Positions 23,860 through 32,885 of a stretch of DNA of 64,000 bases are shown here, in pieces. Under the pieces are notes generated by a model. That model worked only from the letters and a program-made list of their open reading frames with translations. It ran no database searches and was not told the origin of the DNA. Source of the DNA: Roseiarcus sp963794155. GTDB lineage: Bacteria; Pseudomonadota; Alphaproteobacteria; Rhizobiales; Beijerinckiaceae. The DNA lies in the NCBI GenBank assembly GCA_963794155.1, contig CAWCCX010000018.1, positions 62,001 to 126,000 of the forward strand, in the 5' to 3' direction. Numbering within the stretch: the first letter of the stretch is position 1; every line of letters starts with the position of its first letter. Both the position numbers and the translations under genes were made by a program.

Positions 23860-26144
23860 GCCTTGCGCTCCACAATGGCTCCGGGCGGCTCTTCAGCCGC
23901 CCTCGCTCTGCCGAACCACTTACCGAGGATATTGTTTTGACGCAGCCAGATGTCGCCGACCACCGCGATGATCAGGATCAAGCCGATGAACACGTTCTGC
24001 CATTGCTGGGGCAATACGAACGAACTCCCGTCTCGAAGAATGATCTGCAGCGAAAGCAGCTGGCGAATGAGCGTGATGACGCCGGCGCCCGCCAGCGATC
24101 CGATCATCGTGCCGTAGCCGCCAAAGATCGAGCCGCCGCCGATGATGACGGATGAGATCGCGTCGAGTTCGCGCAACTGCCCGGCCGTCGGGATGAAACT
24201 GCGGTAGAACGCATCGTAGATCACGCCGCCGAATCCAGCGCAGGTCCCCGAAATCAACAATGCGGTGAATCGAACCCGGCGCGTATCAACGCCAGCGAAG
24301 GCGGCCGCGCGCTCATTGCCGCCGACGGCAAACACCTTCTGCCCGAAGGTCGTATAAGCGAGCGCGACGCCCGCGATCGTCGCGACCGCGATGACGAAGA
24401 TCGTTTGCACGCTGACCGCCTTGGCGAGCGCCAGCTCCCATCCGTGGTTCGGCGCGATCCCAAGCGTGTCCAGCAATTCGAACAGGCTGCGTCCGATGAG
24501 GTTGAACGATTCGGGGAAACCATTGAGCTGAGTGCCGGCCACGATCGACGATCCAATGCCGCGCGCCCAGTAGAACGTGCCCAGAGTTGCAATGAATGCG
24601 GGAAGGCCGACATAGGCGGTCAGCCAACCATTGATCGCGCCGGCCAAGACGCCGACCCCGATCGCGATGACGACAGCCGCGAGGGGACCGAGGCTGGTGT
24701 CCTTCATGATGACTGCGGCGGTGGCGCCCGAAAGCGCCAGCACCGATCCGACGGAGAGATCGATATCGCCGTTGGCCATCACGAAAGTAAGTCCGACCGC
24801 AAGCAACGCGATCTCGGAAAAAGCCAGCAGGATCGAGAACGAATTGTCGAGCCCCTGCCAAAAATCCGGCCTCGCCCAGAAACCGAAAAGCCAGAGCGCG
24901 ACTAGGAGAATGACCGCCGCTGCGTCGCGTCGATGAAAGAATGCCGCGATCCCCCGTTTGCCAAGGCCGCGCGACTGCGCCGTCGTGCCGCGCGTCTGAG
25001 CGCCGGAGATCGCGACGCCGCCAATATCCGGCACGACCGGCGGAGGCAGGCTGCGCAGCCGCGCCCACAGCCGGGCGAGTATGCGCCGTCGGACCAGCCA
25101 AGGTTCGACCAGCACCGCGATGATCAATATGACCCCGAGAAAAGCCGGAACGGCGCCGGGCGGCAATTGCGAGACCGCGGCGACCTCCATCTTCTCGTCG
25201 CCGACCTGGATTATGCGAGTGACTGGCACGCCTTCACGCAGCACCTTGTCGATCAAGCCGATGAGGATCGCGCCAAGACACGACCCAATCACGCGACCCC
25301 GACCGCCAAATATCGCGGCGCCGCCAACGATCACCGAGGCGATGACGATCAGTTCCGCGCCGAGGCCAAACGCCGGGTCGGCGTCCTTGCTTTGCGCGAC
25401 ATTCATCAACCCCGCGATAACCGCGCAAAGCGAGGACACGACATAGGAGCGCATGCGCACGAAGCGCGTATTGATCCCGGCGTAGCGGGCGGCCTGTTCG
25501 TTCCCGCCGGTTGCGTAGGTCGTCCAGCCATATGACGTGTAGGCGAGAGCAACGGCGCCAATCGCCGCGATCACCACAAACAGGAGAATCTGGTTGTTGA
25601 AGCCGAATGCGTTTATCTCGCCAATGCGGAAGAACGCCGGATATTGGTCCGCCTTGAGTTCGAACGCGATGTTCTTGCCGCCGGTGAGCCCCAAGATGAC
25701 GCCGCGACCGATGAACAGCATGGTGAGAGTGGCGATGAACGCCGGCACTTCCAGAACCGTGACAAGAAAGCCGTTGATCAATCCGATCGTAAGGCCGAGA
25801 GCGAGACAGGCGAACACGGCCGTTGTGACGTCGAGGTCAAAATAGCTTGGCGCGAACACCATGCCGAAGATCGTCGCCGTCAGGCCGAACGTTGAGCCTA
25901 CGGATAGGTCAAGCTCCTTGTTGACGAGGACGAACGTCATCCCGACCGCCATGACGCCATAGCGCGACGCGTCGCGCAGCACCGAGAATAGCGCCGAGGT
26001 CGAGCCAAAGAATGCGGGATTGAGATAGAGGCCGCCCAGATAGAGGGCGGCCATGATGCTGAGCAAGCCGACTTCCCATCCGCCGAGGAGCAGCGAACCG
26101 CGTCCATTCTCATTCGGGCGCGTCGCCGCGTTGGTGGCGCTCAT
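23856..26144 (-). CDS. Fused double permease of the RbsC/FrcC family
   Basis: The frame encodes 762 residues, about twice a normal RbsC. Residues ~20-355 form one complete permease: VLVNKELDLSVGSTFG, PAFIATLTMLFIGRG, AVGGNEQAA-type ATGGNEQAARYAG and VIVGGAAIFGGRG. Residues ~395-750 form a second: MANGDIDLSVGSVLALSG, PAFIATLGTFYWARG, AVGGNERAAAFAG and VIIGGGSIFGGYG. A basic, proline-containing linker (RSLPPPVVPDIGG) joins them. There is no break in frame. The two halves can provide both transmembrane domains of one transporter. The halves are diverged, so the fusion joins paralogues rather than a fresh duplicate. Confidence 0.9.
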   Translation of the reverse strand: MSATNAATRPNENGRGSLLLGGWEVGLLSIMAALYLGGLYLNPAFFGSTSALFSVLRDASRYGVMAVGMTFVLVNKELDLSVGSTFGLTATIFGMVFAPSYFDLDVTTAVFACLALGLTIGLINGFLVTVLEVPAFIATLTMLFIGRGVILGLTGGKNIAFELKADQYPAFFRIGEINAFGFNNQILLFVVIAAIGAVALAYTSYGWTTYATGGNEQAARYAGINTRFVRMRSYVVSSLCAVIAGLMNVAQSKDADPAFGLGAELIVIASVIVGGAAIFGGRGRVIGSCLGAILIGLIDKVLREGVPVTRIIQVGDEKMEVAAVSQLPPGAVPAFLGVILIIAVLVEPWLVRRRILARLWARLRSLPPPVVPDIGGVAISGAQTRGTTAQSRGLGKRGIAAFFHRRDAAAVILLVALWLFGFWARPDFWQGLDNSFSILLAFSEIALLAVGLTFVMANGDIDLSVGSVLALSGATAAVIMKDTSLGPLAAVVIAIGVGVLAGAINGWLTAYVGLPAFIATLGTFYWARGIGSSIVAGTQLNGFPESFNLIGRSLFELLDTLGIAPNHGWELALAKAVSVQTIFVIAVATIAGVALAYTTFGQKVFAVGGNERAAAFAGVDTRRVRFTALLISGTCAGFGGVIYDAFYRSFIPTAGQLRELDAISSVIIGGGSIFGGYGTMIGSLAGAGVITLIRQLLSLQIILRDGSSFVLPQQWQNVFIGLILIIAVVGDIWLRQNNILGKWFGRARAAEEPPGAIVERKA

Positions 26145-26220
26145 GGGGCGGGCCGTCTTGTCCGGATCAGGGTCGGGATGCGCACAGCGTCAGCTTGCGC
26201 ATCCCGCGCGCGACGCGCTC

Positions 26221-27294
26221 TCAGTTTTCGAACCGCTTGCCGACCTTCTCGACATTGTCCTTGGTGACGAGTTGCGCCCTTGTATCGAGATTGGCGGCGG
26301 CGATGTTGCGGTCGATCTGCAGATAAAGCTGCATGACGGGGTAGAAGCCCTGCAGGAAGGGCTGCTGGCCGAGCGAGCCCATCAATGCGCCGCTCTTGAT
26401 CTGCTCAAGCTGCTTGGGTCCGAGATCGAACCCATAGGCGCAGACCTTATTGTTCAGTTTCAGCTGCGAAATGGCGTCGCCGATCGCGGGCGTCACTCCG
26501 CCGTTGGGGCCAAACAAACCTACAACGTCCTTGCGACTCTCGATCAGCTGGACGATCGGCCCGGCGGTGATGTCGGTTCCGACGTCAACGCCGATATTGT
26601 TCGGGCCCGCGTCGACCTTGAAGCCCTGCAGCATGTTCGCCGCCTTCAGAGCCTTCAGCGTGGCCTGAAAGGCCGCCGTGACACGGTTGTTCACCTCGAT
26701 GTTTCCCACCGGCACGGTGTTCGGGAACAGGATCGAGCCGCTCTTGATGTTGTTCTTGATGAGGCACTTAACGATCGCCTCGCCGCCGATCGCAGCAGCG
26801 CTCGCGTCCTGGCCGGTATGGCTGATGTTGTTGCGGTCAAGCAGTGTCCCGTCGAATGAATTGGTCGTGGCGACGACAACGCCCTTTTCTTCGAGCTTCT
26901 TCACAATATCGTTGTAGGCGCCCACCTGCGGCGTCGTCATGATGACGCCGTTGATCGTCGGGTCATTGACGATCTGGTTGAGGATCTGGATTTCGCGCGG
27001 GATGTCGTCGACCGCCGATTCCGAGCCAAGGCGAATAAGATTGATTCCGAACGCGTTGGCCGCGACTTGCGCGCCGACGTAGACCGGATCGAAAAACCCA
27101 TTGCCGGCGGTATGGGTGATGATCGCGAAGGTGAGCGGCTTGCCGTCCTTTTTCGTCGTCGGAGCTTCCTTGGCTGCATCTTCGAACGAATAGCCGCCGA
27201 CGGCCTTATTGATCGCTCCCGATTGGGCCATGGCTCCCGAGCCCCAAAGGCAGCCCAACCCAACCAACACGCCCAGACACAAAGCATTCCTCAT
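26221..27294 (-). CDS. Sugar ABC transporter periplasmic binding protein
   Basis: This 357-residue protein has a signal peptide (ALCLGVLVGLGCLWGSGAMAQ) and the Peripla_BP_4 fold: TFAIITHTAGNGFFDPVYVG, NDPTINGVIMTTPQVGAY, the IDxxxL-type VVATTNSFDGTLLDRNNISH, GQDASAAAIGGEAIVKCL and CAYGFDLGPKQLEQIKSG. The family binds pentoses, hexoses, inositol or autoinducer-2. It starts the operon, with 76 bases to the permease. The 438-base interval upstream to the CHAP-like gene holds the likely promoter and a tpiA relic. The ligand is unknown. Confidence 0.93.
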   Translation of the reverse strand: MRNALCLGVLVGLGCLWGSGAMAQSGAINKAVGGYSFEDAAKEAPTTKKDGKPLTFAIITHTAGNGFFDPVYVGAQVAANAFGINLIRLGSESAVDDIPREIQILNQIVNDPTINGVIMTTPQVGAYNDIVKKLEEKGVVVATTNSFDGTLLDRNNISHTGQDASAAAIGGEAIVKCLIKNNIKSGSILFPNTVPVGNIEVNNRVTAAFQATLKALKAANMLQGFKVDAGPNNIGVDVGTDITAGPIVQLIESRKDVVGLFGPNGGVTPAIGDAISQLKLNNKVCAYGFDLGPKQLEQIKSGALMGSLGQQPFLQGFYPVMQLYLQIDRNIAAANLDTRAQLVTKDNVEKVGKRFEN

Positions 27295-27489
27295 TTACCT
27301 TCCTCCCGGTTTGGCGCGACCTCCCGCGATTGCGCCCGCTATTTTGGCGCGCCGCAAGGATCGTCGGATTTTCTAACTCAACTGTCCAGACGCGAGCGGT
27401 TCTGGACTGACCATATTTATCCGGCAATATGCGGCGCGAGAAGAGATTTCTCGTCGCGGCTCTGAGCGCCGGGCGATTTTCATGCGGTC

Positions 27490-27680
27490 AACGTCGGCGC
27501 GTGGCTGGGATTTCCGCGTCTTGCGGCTCGCGCCGCCGACCAGCGCGCCGCCGACGTTGTCGAGGTCGGAAGCTCGCCGCAATTGCCCGGCTTGACCGAA
27601 CCGCCGTAAAGAATGCGGATCCGTAAGCCTCCTGGGCCATAAAATTGGCAAGCAAGATCCCGATCGTATGGCGCCTCACG
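27490..27680 (-). pseudogene. tpiA 3'-end relic, middle copy
   Basis: The minus strand encodes, in shifting frames, IGILLANFMAQEAYG, then RIRILYGGSVKPGNCGEL, then DNVGGALVGGAS. These correspond to the last ~60 residues of triosephosphate isomerase, whose intact gene here has RILYGGSVKASNCGDL and DNVDGALVGGASLKA. At base level about 110 positions align with the intact tpiA end (28430-28540), clearly similar but well diverged, with a one-base deletion. It lies between the ABC operon and the CHAP-like gene. Confidence 0.75.
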
Positions 27681-27732
27681 ACCGAATCGCTGCCTCTGAA
27701 TTGACTTTCGCCGCCGGCAATGGAGGTCGGCC

Positions 27733-28377
27733 ATGCGGATCTCTCGGCGCGGACTGATCAGTTTCCTGGCGAGCGCGCCTGCGCTCGCGGCAGCCGCGCC
27801 TTGCTGCGGTCTGATTACTCCACAAGGCGCGCGGCTCACCGCCCTTCTCGATGGAACGGGCGTTGACCACCTCTGGCTCGCCGGAGACAAGGTGGACTGG
27901 GAGACTGGGGAGTCGCGCGGCGCCTGGAACGACGGAAAACCGCACACCCACTGCTCGGCCTTCGTAGCGAGCGTCGCCAAGCGGCTTGGCGCCTACGTCC
28001 TGCGGCCGCCCGACCATAGCGCCGTGCTTCTGGCGAATGCGCAGATGGGCTGGCTGCGGAGCATGGCGGCTGCAGGAGCGGGCTGGCGGCCCCTGCCCGA
28101 CTCGGCCGCCGCGCAGACGCGCGCGAACGCGGGCGACCTCGTCCTGGCCGCGTTTGAAAACCCTGACCCGGATAGGCCGGGACACATCGCCATAGTCCGC
28201 CCGTCCGACATCGACGCGGCGACCTTGCAGGACCAGGGCCCGTTCGTGACCCAGGCCGGAGGCCATAACGCGCTATCGACCCCGCTGGCGCGAGGTTTCC
28301 GCAATCACCCCGGGGCGTGGCTGCCCGGCGGAGGCGGCTCCGTGCGCTTCTTTGCCCATTTGATCGCTTGGGCGTAG
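27733..28377 (+). CDS. Tat-exported CHAP/NlpC-P60-like amidase
   Basis: This 214-residue protein begins with a twin-arginine signal (MRISRRGLISFLASAPALAAAA). The mature part has a papain-like Cys-His pair: HTHCSAFVASVAKRLG with the candidate nucleophile Cys, and later GDLVLAAF...GHIAIVRPSD with the His. The spacing fits NlpC/P60 or CHAP amidases, which cut peptidoglycan peptides. GGAGG precedes ATG 27733. It is on the opposite strand to all its neighbours and lies between a tpiA relic and the intact tpiA, in what looks like an inserted segment. Confidence 0.7.
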   Translation: MRISRRGLISFLASAPALAAAAPCCGLITPQGARLTALLDGTGVDHLWLAGDKVDWETGESRGAWNDGKPHTHCSAFVASVAKRLGAYVLRPPDHSAVLLANAQMGWLRSMAAAGAGWRPLPDSAAAQTRANAGDLVLAAFENPDPDRPGHIAIVRPSDIDAATLQDQGPFVTQAGGHNALSTPLARGFRNHPGAWLPGGGGSVRFFAHLIAWA

Positions 28378-28401
28378 GAGCCCGCATGGACAAGGCCGCC
28401 G

Positions 28402-29160
28402 TCAGCGATAAGCCGCGGCGATGGCGAGGAAATCGGCCGCCTTCAGGCTCGCACCGCCGACGAGCGCGCCGTCGACATTGTCGAGCGGGAGCAGGTCGCC
28501 GCAATTGCTCGCCTTGACCGACCCGCCGTACAGAATGCGCGTTTTGGCGGCTCGCGGACCGCCGATCTCCACGAGCAGCGCCCGAATGCCGTTGTGGATG
28601 ACCGCGACGTCGGCGGGCGTAGGCGTGCGGCCGGTGCCGATCGCCCATACTGGCTCGTAGGCGATCACGACGGTTTCGCTCGTTCCCCCGGGGGGAAGCG
28701 ACCTTCTGAGCTGCCGAACGACGACGGCGGCCTGCTCTCCCCTTTCGCGCTCCGCCAGCGTCTCGCCAATGCAGACGATCGGAACGAGGCTGGCTTTCAG
28801 CGCCGCTTCCGCCTTGGCGCGAACCAGTTCGTCGGTCTCGTGATGGATCGTGCGCCGCTCGGAGTGGCCGACGATGACGTAAGACGCGCCGGCGTCCTTG
28901 AGCATGGCGGCGGAAATGTCGCCGGTGAAGGCGCCGCCCGGCTCGGGGCTGCAGTCCTGGGCGCCGAGCGAGAGCTTGCCGCCTTTGAGCTTCGCCGCCG
29001 CCTGCGCAAGCAGCGTCGCCGGAGGGCAGACGGCGAGCTCGGCCTTGCCCGCTTCGCCCGCGTCGGCCACCCGGCGCATCGCCTCGATCTCGCTCAAGGA
29101 GGCCGAGAGGCCGTTCATCTTCCAGTTGCCGGCGACGAACGGACGCACGCCAGGGGTCAT
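28402..29160 (-). CDS. tpiA: Triosephosphate isomerase
   Basis: TpiA interconverts dihydroxyacetone phosphate and glyceraldehyde 3-phosphate. The sequence has NWKMNG with the substrate Lys, VIVGHSERR with the catalytic His, AYEPVWAIGTG with the catalytic Glu and lid, and ILYGGSVKASN. Translation starts at ATG 29160 (MTPGVRPFVAGNWKMNG), giving 252 residues; the open frame to 29220 adds unrelated residues. In relatives secG follows directly. Here the 3' end is followed by the CHAP gene and two further copies of its own 3' end. Confidence 0.96.
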   Translation of the reverse strand: MTPGVRPFVAGNWKMNGLSASLSEIEAMRRVADAGEAGKAELAVCPPATLLAQAAAKLKGGKLSLGAQDCSPEPGGAFTGDISAAMLKDAGASYVIVGHSERRTIHHETDELVRAKAEAALKASLVPIVCIGETLAERERGEQAAVVVRQLRRSLPPGGTSETVVIAYEPVWAIGTGRTPTPADVAVIHNGIRALLVEIGGPRAAKTRILYGGSVKASNCGDLLPLDNVDGALVGGASLKAADFLAIAAAYR

Positions 29161-29309
29161 CGAGGGCCTCACCGCATCTGGGCAGGCGCGGTTGTTATCA
29201 TCGGCTTCGCGCCTATGCAAAGCGCCCCAGCGTCGCTAGATAGGGCCCGCCCGCGGCCAAGACCACGAGGTTCAAGGGGGCGGCGGACGAGGAAAGGCGA
29301 ACCAGGCGA

Positions 29310-31205
29310 ATGCTCGGAGCAATCCGCAATGCGGCCCAGGGGGTCGTCGGCAAGGCGATCATGACCCTAGTCATGGGGCTCATCATCGTCAGTTTCGTCA
29401 TTTGGGGCGTGGGCGACATGCTGCGCGGCTTCACGACTTCGACCGTCGCGTCGGTCGGCGGGGCCAAGATTTCCGCTCAGGAATACCGCATGGCCTACGA
29501 CCGGACGATTCAGCAATATCAGCGCCGGCTGCGCCGCCCCTTCACCAACGAAGAGGCGCGCCAGATCGGACTCGACCGCAGCGTCCTGCAGCGGCTCCTC
29601 AGCGAGGCGGCGGTCGACGAGGAGACGCGCAGACTCGGCCTCGACATTTCAAACGACGCCTTGCGCGAGATCATCACCACGAATCCGGATTTCCGCGACA
29701 AGTCCGGCGCGTTCGACCCCGCGCGGTTTGCCGGCGCGCTGCGCGACATGGACATGACCGAGCGCGGGTTCGTCTCGGAATTGCGCAAGCAGGCGTTGAG
29801 GCAATTCATCGTCGCCGCGCTGACCGCAGGCGTCGCCGCGCCCAAGGCCGAAACCAAGGCGGAGGCCGATTATGAGGGCCAGACCCGCTCGGTCGATTAT
29901 TTCCTCCTCCCCGCTTCGGCGGCGGGCGACATTCCCGCGCCCTCCGAGGAGGCGCTGAAGACCTTCTATGACGACCGCAAGTCGAACTACCGGGCGCCCG
30001 AATTGCGGTCGATGGATGTACTGTCGCTGGAGCCGGAGACGATCGCCAATCCGGCCGAGGTGAGCGACGCCGATGCTCAAGCCGCCTATGAGAAGCTTGC
30101 CGGCAAGGACCCGCGGTTCGGGGCGCCAGAAAAGCGCGACCTGCAGCAGATCCTGTTCCCGAGCGAGGCCGACGCCGCCGCGGCCGACGCCAAGCTCAAG
30201 GCCGGCGCGAGCTTCGACGATCTGATCAAGGAGCGAGGCCTCAAGCCGGAAGACGCCGAGCTCGGCGACACGACCAAGGAGGCCATGCTCGACAAGGCCG
30301 AGGCCGACGCCGTTTTCGCCCTGCCGGAAGGGGGCGTGAGCGGGGCGCTCAAGAGCCAGTTCGGCCCGGTCATCGTGCGGGTCAAGAGCATTACGCCGTC
30401 GACCGTCAAGCCGTTCGCGGAGGTCGCCGACGAGGTCAAACGTCAGGTCTCGGCTTCGCGCGCCGGCGACAAGATCCAGGCGCTGCGCGACAAGATCGAG
30501 GACCTCCGCGTGTCGGGCAAATCCCTCGTCGAAGCCGCGAAAGCGGTGGGCTTGACCGCCCAATCGATCGCCGCAGTCGACGCTCAGGGCTCCGACGCGA
30601 AGGGCGCGCCCGTCGACTTGCCGGACAAGGCCGAGCTCCTCCGCGCCGCCTACGCCTCCGACGTCGGACTGGACGAGGCGCCGCTGAACACCAAGGACGG
30701 CGGTTTCGTGTGGTTCGACATCACCAAGGTCGACCCGGCGCACGATCTCTCGTTCGAGGAGGCGAAGCCCGAGGTCGAAAAGCAGTGGCGGGCCGATGAG
30801 GTCGATAAGGCGCTTGCCGGGAAGGCGGACGATCTGGTCAAGCAGCTCAACGCCGGCGCGAGCGTCGCCGACGCGGCGAAAGGCGCGGGCGCCGAGGCGA
30901 AATCGGCGCAGGACGTCAATCGGGGCGAACAGACGAACCTGCCCGAATCAGCCGTCGCCGCAATCTTTCGCGAGCCCGCCGGCGGCGCCGGATCGGCGGC
31001 GACCCCCGACGGGCGGGTGGTGTTCAAGATCACCGCCGACAAGACGCCGCCGGTCGACTTCGTCGACGCCCGCGTCAAGGCGATCGCCTCGCGCCTCGAC
31101 GCCGCGGCTCGCGAAAGCGTGCTCGATCAATATGTCGATGGGTTGCGCCGGACGCTCGGCGTCGTCGTTCACCCGGACGTCCTGCAGTCGGCCGAGGGCG
31201 GCTGA
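29310..31205 (+). CDS. PpiD-like periplasmic foldase (SurA_N plus rotamase)
   Basis: This 631-residue protein is anchored by one N-terminal helix (KAIMTLVMGLIIVSFVIWGVGDML) and then exposes SurA-N-type helices (SAQEYRMAYDRTIQQYQRRL, TNEEARQIGLDRSVLQRLL). A parvulin rotamase domain lies around 230-350, including RDLQQILFPSEADA and DAELGDTTKEAM and ending FGPVIVRVKSI. It assists folding of exported and outer membrane proteins. It is divergent from tpiA and nearly touches trpE (six bases), the usual alphaproteobacterial order. Confidence 0.92.
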   Translation: MLGAIRNAAQGVVGKAIMTLVMGLIIVSFVIWGVGDMLRGFTTSTVASVGGAKISAQEYRMAYDRTIQQYQRRLRRPFTNEEARQIGLDRSVLQRLLSEAAVDEETRRLGLDISNDALREIITTNPDFRDKSGAFDPARFAGALRDMDMTERGFVSELRKQALRQFIVAALTAGVAAPKAETKAEADYEGQTRSVDYFLLPASAAGDIPAPSEEALKTFYDDRKSNYRAPELRSMDVLSLEPETIANPAEVSDADAQAAYEKLAGKDPRFGAPEKRDLQQILFPSEADAAAADAKLKAGASFDDLIKERGLKPEDAELGDTTKEAMLDKAEADAVFALPEGGVSGALKSQFGPVIVRVKSITPSTVKPFAEVADEVKRQVSASRAGDKIQALRDKIEDLRVSGKSLVEAAKAVGLTAQSIAAVDAQGSDAKGAPVDLPDKAELLRAAYASDVGLDEAPLNTKDGGFVWFDITKVDPAHDLSFEEAKPEVEKQWRADEVDKALAGKADDLVKQLNAGASVADAAKGAGAEAKSAQDVNRGEQTNLPESAVAAIFREPAGGAGSAATPDGRVVFKITADKTPPVDFVDARVKAIASRLDAAARESVLDQYVDGLRRTLGVVVHPDVLQSAEGG

Positions 31206-31211
31206 CCGGCG

Positions 31212-32735
31212 ATGACCACCCTGCCCGACTACGAAGCCTTTGCGCGCGCGTATGGCGCCGGCGAGGCGGAGGTCGCGGTCGCGACGCTCGTCGCCGATCT
31301 CGAGACCCCGGTCTCGGCCTATCTCAAGCTCGCGCGCGGGCGGGCGGGCAACATGTTCCTGCTCGAATCGGTCGAAGGCGGCTCGCAGCGCGGCCGCTAT
31401 TCGATGATCGGCCTTGATCCCGACCTCATCTTCCGATCGACGGGCGACTGCGCCGAGATCAATCGCAGGGCCCTCTCCGACCCGGACGCTTTCATCCCCT
31501 GCCCGGGCGATCCGCTCGATGTCTTGAGATCGCTGCTCGCCGAATCTCGCATTGCGATGCCCCCCGGGCTGCCGCCGATGTCGGCTGGCGTTTTCGGCTA
31601 TCTCGGCTACGACATGGTGAGGCGCATGGAGCGCCTCGCCCCGGCCAAGCCCGATCCGATCGGCGTGCCCGATGCGCTCATGATCCGCCCGACGGTGATG
31701 GTCGTGTTCGACGGCGCCCGCGACGAGATGGCGATCGTGACCCCGGTGCGCCCGGCGCCCGGCGTCTCGGCCCGCGCGGCCTACGAGAGCGCGATGGCGA
31801 GGCTGGACGCGGTGGTCGACGCGCTCGAGCAGCCGCTCGATCATGCGGCGGGCATGGCCGTCGACCCGCTCGTCAGGGCCGGCGAGGCGCGTTCGAACAC
31901 CACTGAGGCCGAATACAAGGCGATGGTCGCTCGGGCGAAAGAGTACATCGCCGCAGGCGATGCCTTCCAGATCGTGCTGTCGCAGCGGTTCACCAGCCGG
32001 TTCGACCTGCCCGCGTTCGCGCTCTACCGGGCGCTGCGGCGGGTCAATCCCTCGCCCTACCTCTGCTTCCTCGACTTCGGCGGTTTCCAGATCGTCTGCT
32101 CGAGCCCGGAAATCCTGGTCAGGGTGCGCGAGGGCAAGGTCGTGATCCGCCCGATCGCCGGCACGCGGCCGCGCGGCAAGAGCCCGACCGCGGACGAGGC
32201 GCTGGCCGCCGAACTCCTGGCCGACCCGAAAGAGCGCGCCGAGCACCTGATGCTGCTCGACCTCGGCCGCAACGACGCCGGCCGCGTCGCCAGGATCGGC
32301 ACGGTCAAAGTGACCGACAGCTTCTTCATCGAACGCTATAGCCATGTTATGCACATTGTCTCCAATGTCGAGGGCGAATTGCGCGACCGCGTCGACGCGG
32401 TGACCGCGCTCGCCGCCGGCTTTCCCGCCGGCACCGTCTCCGGCGCGCCGAAAGTGCGGGCAATGCAGATCATCGACGAACTCGAAAAGGACAAGCGCGG
32501 CATCTATGCCGGCTGCATCGGCTATTTCGGCGCCGGCGGCGAAATGGACACCTGCATCGTGCTGCGCGCCTCGGTGGTGAAGGACGGCCTTATGCACGTC
32601 CAGGCCGGTGCCGGGATCGTCTACGATTCCTCCCCTGCCGCCGAACAGAAGGAATGCGTCGACAAGGCGCGCGCGCTGTTCCGGGCGGCGGAGGAAGCGG
32701 TGCGCTTCGCGGTCAGGGGAAAACGCGGGCAGTAG
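31212..32735 (+). CDS. trpE: Anthranilate synthase component I
   Basis: TrpE makes anthranilate from chorismate with ammonia from TrpG. The 507-residue protein has the regulatory N-terminal LLESVEGGSQRGRYSMIG, with the LLES element that forms the tryptophan site. The chorismate-binding domain follows: NPSPYLCFLDFGGFQIVCSSPE, RPIAGTRPRGKSPTAD, ERAEHLMLLDLGRND and GTVSGAPKVRAMQIIDELE. It begins six bases after the foldase gene. The expected trpG does not follow; a cyclase gene does, after 150 bases, so trpG must lie elsewhere. Confidence 0.96.
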   Translation: MTTLPDYEAFARAYGAGEAEVAVATLVADLETPVSAYLKLARGRAGNMFLLESVEGGSQRGRYSMIGLDPDLIFRSTGDCAEINRRALSDPDAFIPCPGDPLDVLRSLLAESRIAMPPGLPPMSAGVFGYLGYDMVRRMERLAPAKPDPIGVPDALMIRPTVMVVFDGARDEMAIVTPVRPAPGVSARAAYESAMARLDAVVDALEQPLDHAAGMAVDPLVRAGEARSNTTEAEYKAMVARAKEYIAAGDAFQIVLSQRFTSRFDLPAFALYRALRRVNPSPYLCFLDFGGFQIVCSSPEILVRVREGKVVIRPIAGTRPRGKSPTADEALAAELLADPKERAEHLMLLDLGRNDAGRVARIGTVKVTDSFFIERYSHVMHIVSNVEGELRDRVDAVTALAAGFPAGTVSGAPKVRAMQIIDELEKDKRGIYAGCIGYFGAGGEMDTCIVLRASVVKDGLMHVQAGAGIVYDSSPAAEQKECVDKARALFRAAEEAVRFAVRGKRGQ

Positions 32736-32885
32736 GGTCGCCAGTCGGCCGATCGGACGCTCGCAGTCCAACATACCGGCCGATCCGCGTTCGGGCGCAT
32801 TGCGGTTTCGGCCATATTCGCGATCAGTCGAAGTGTTTAAGAATCCGGTGCGCGCCGGCCCGCGCGACCAGACCCTCGAGGCGAC

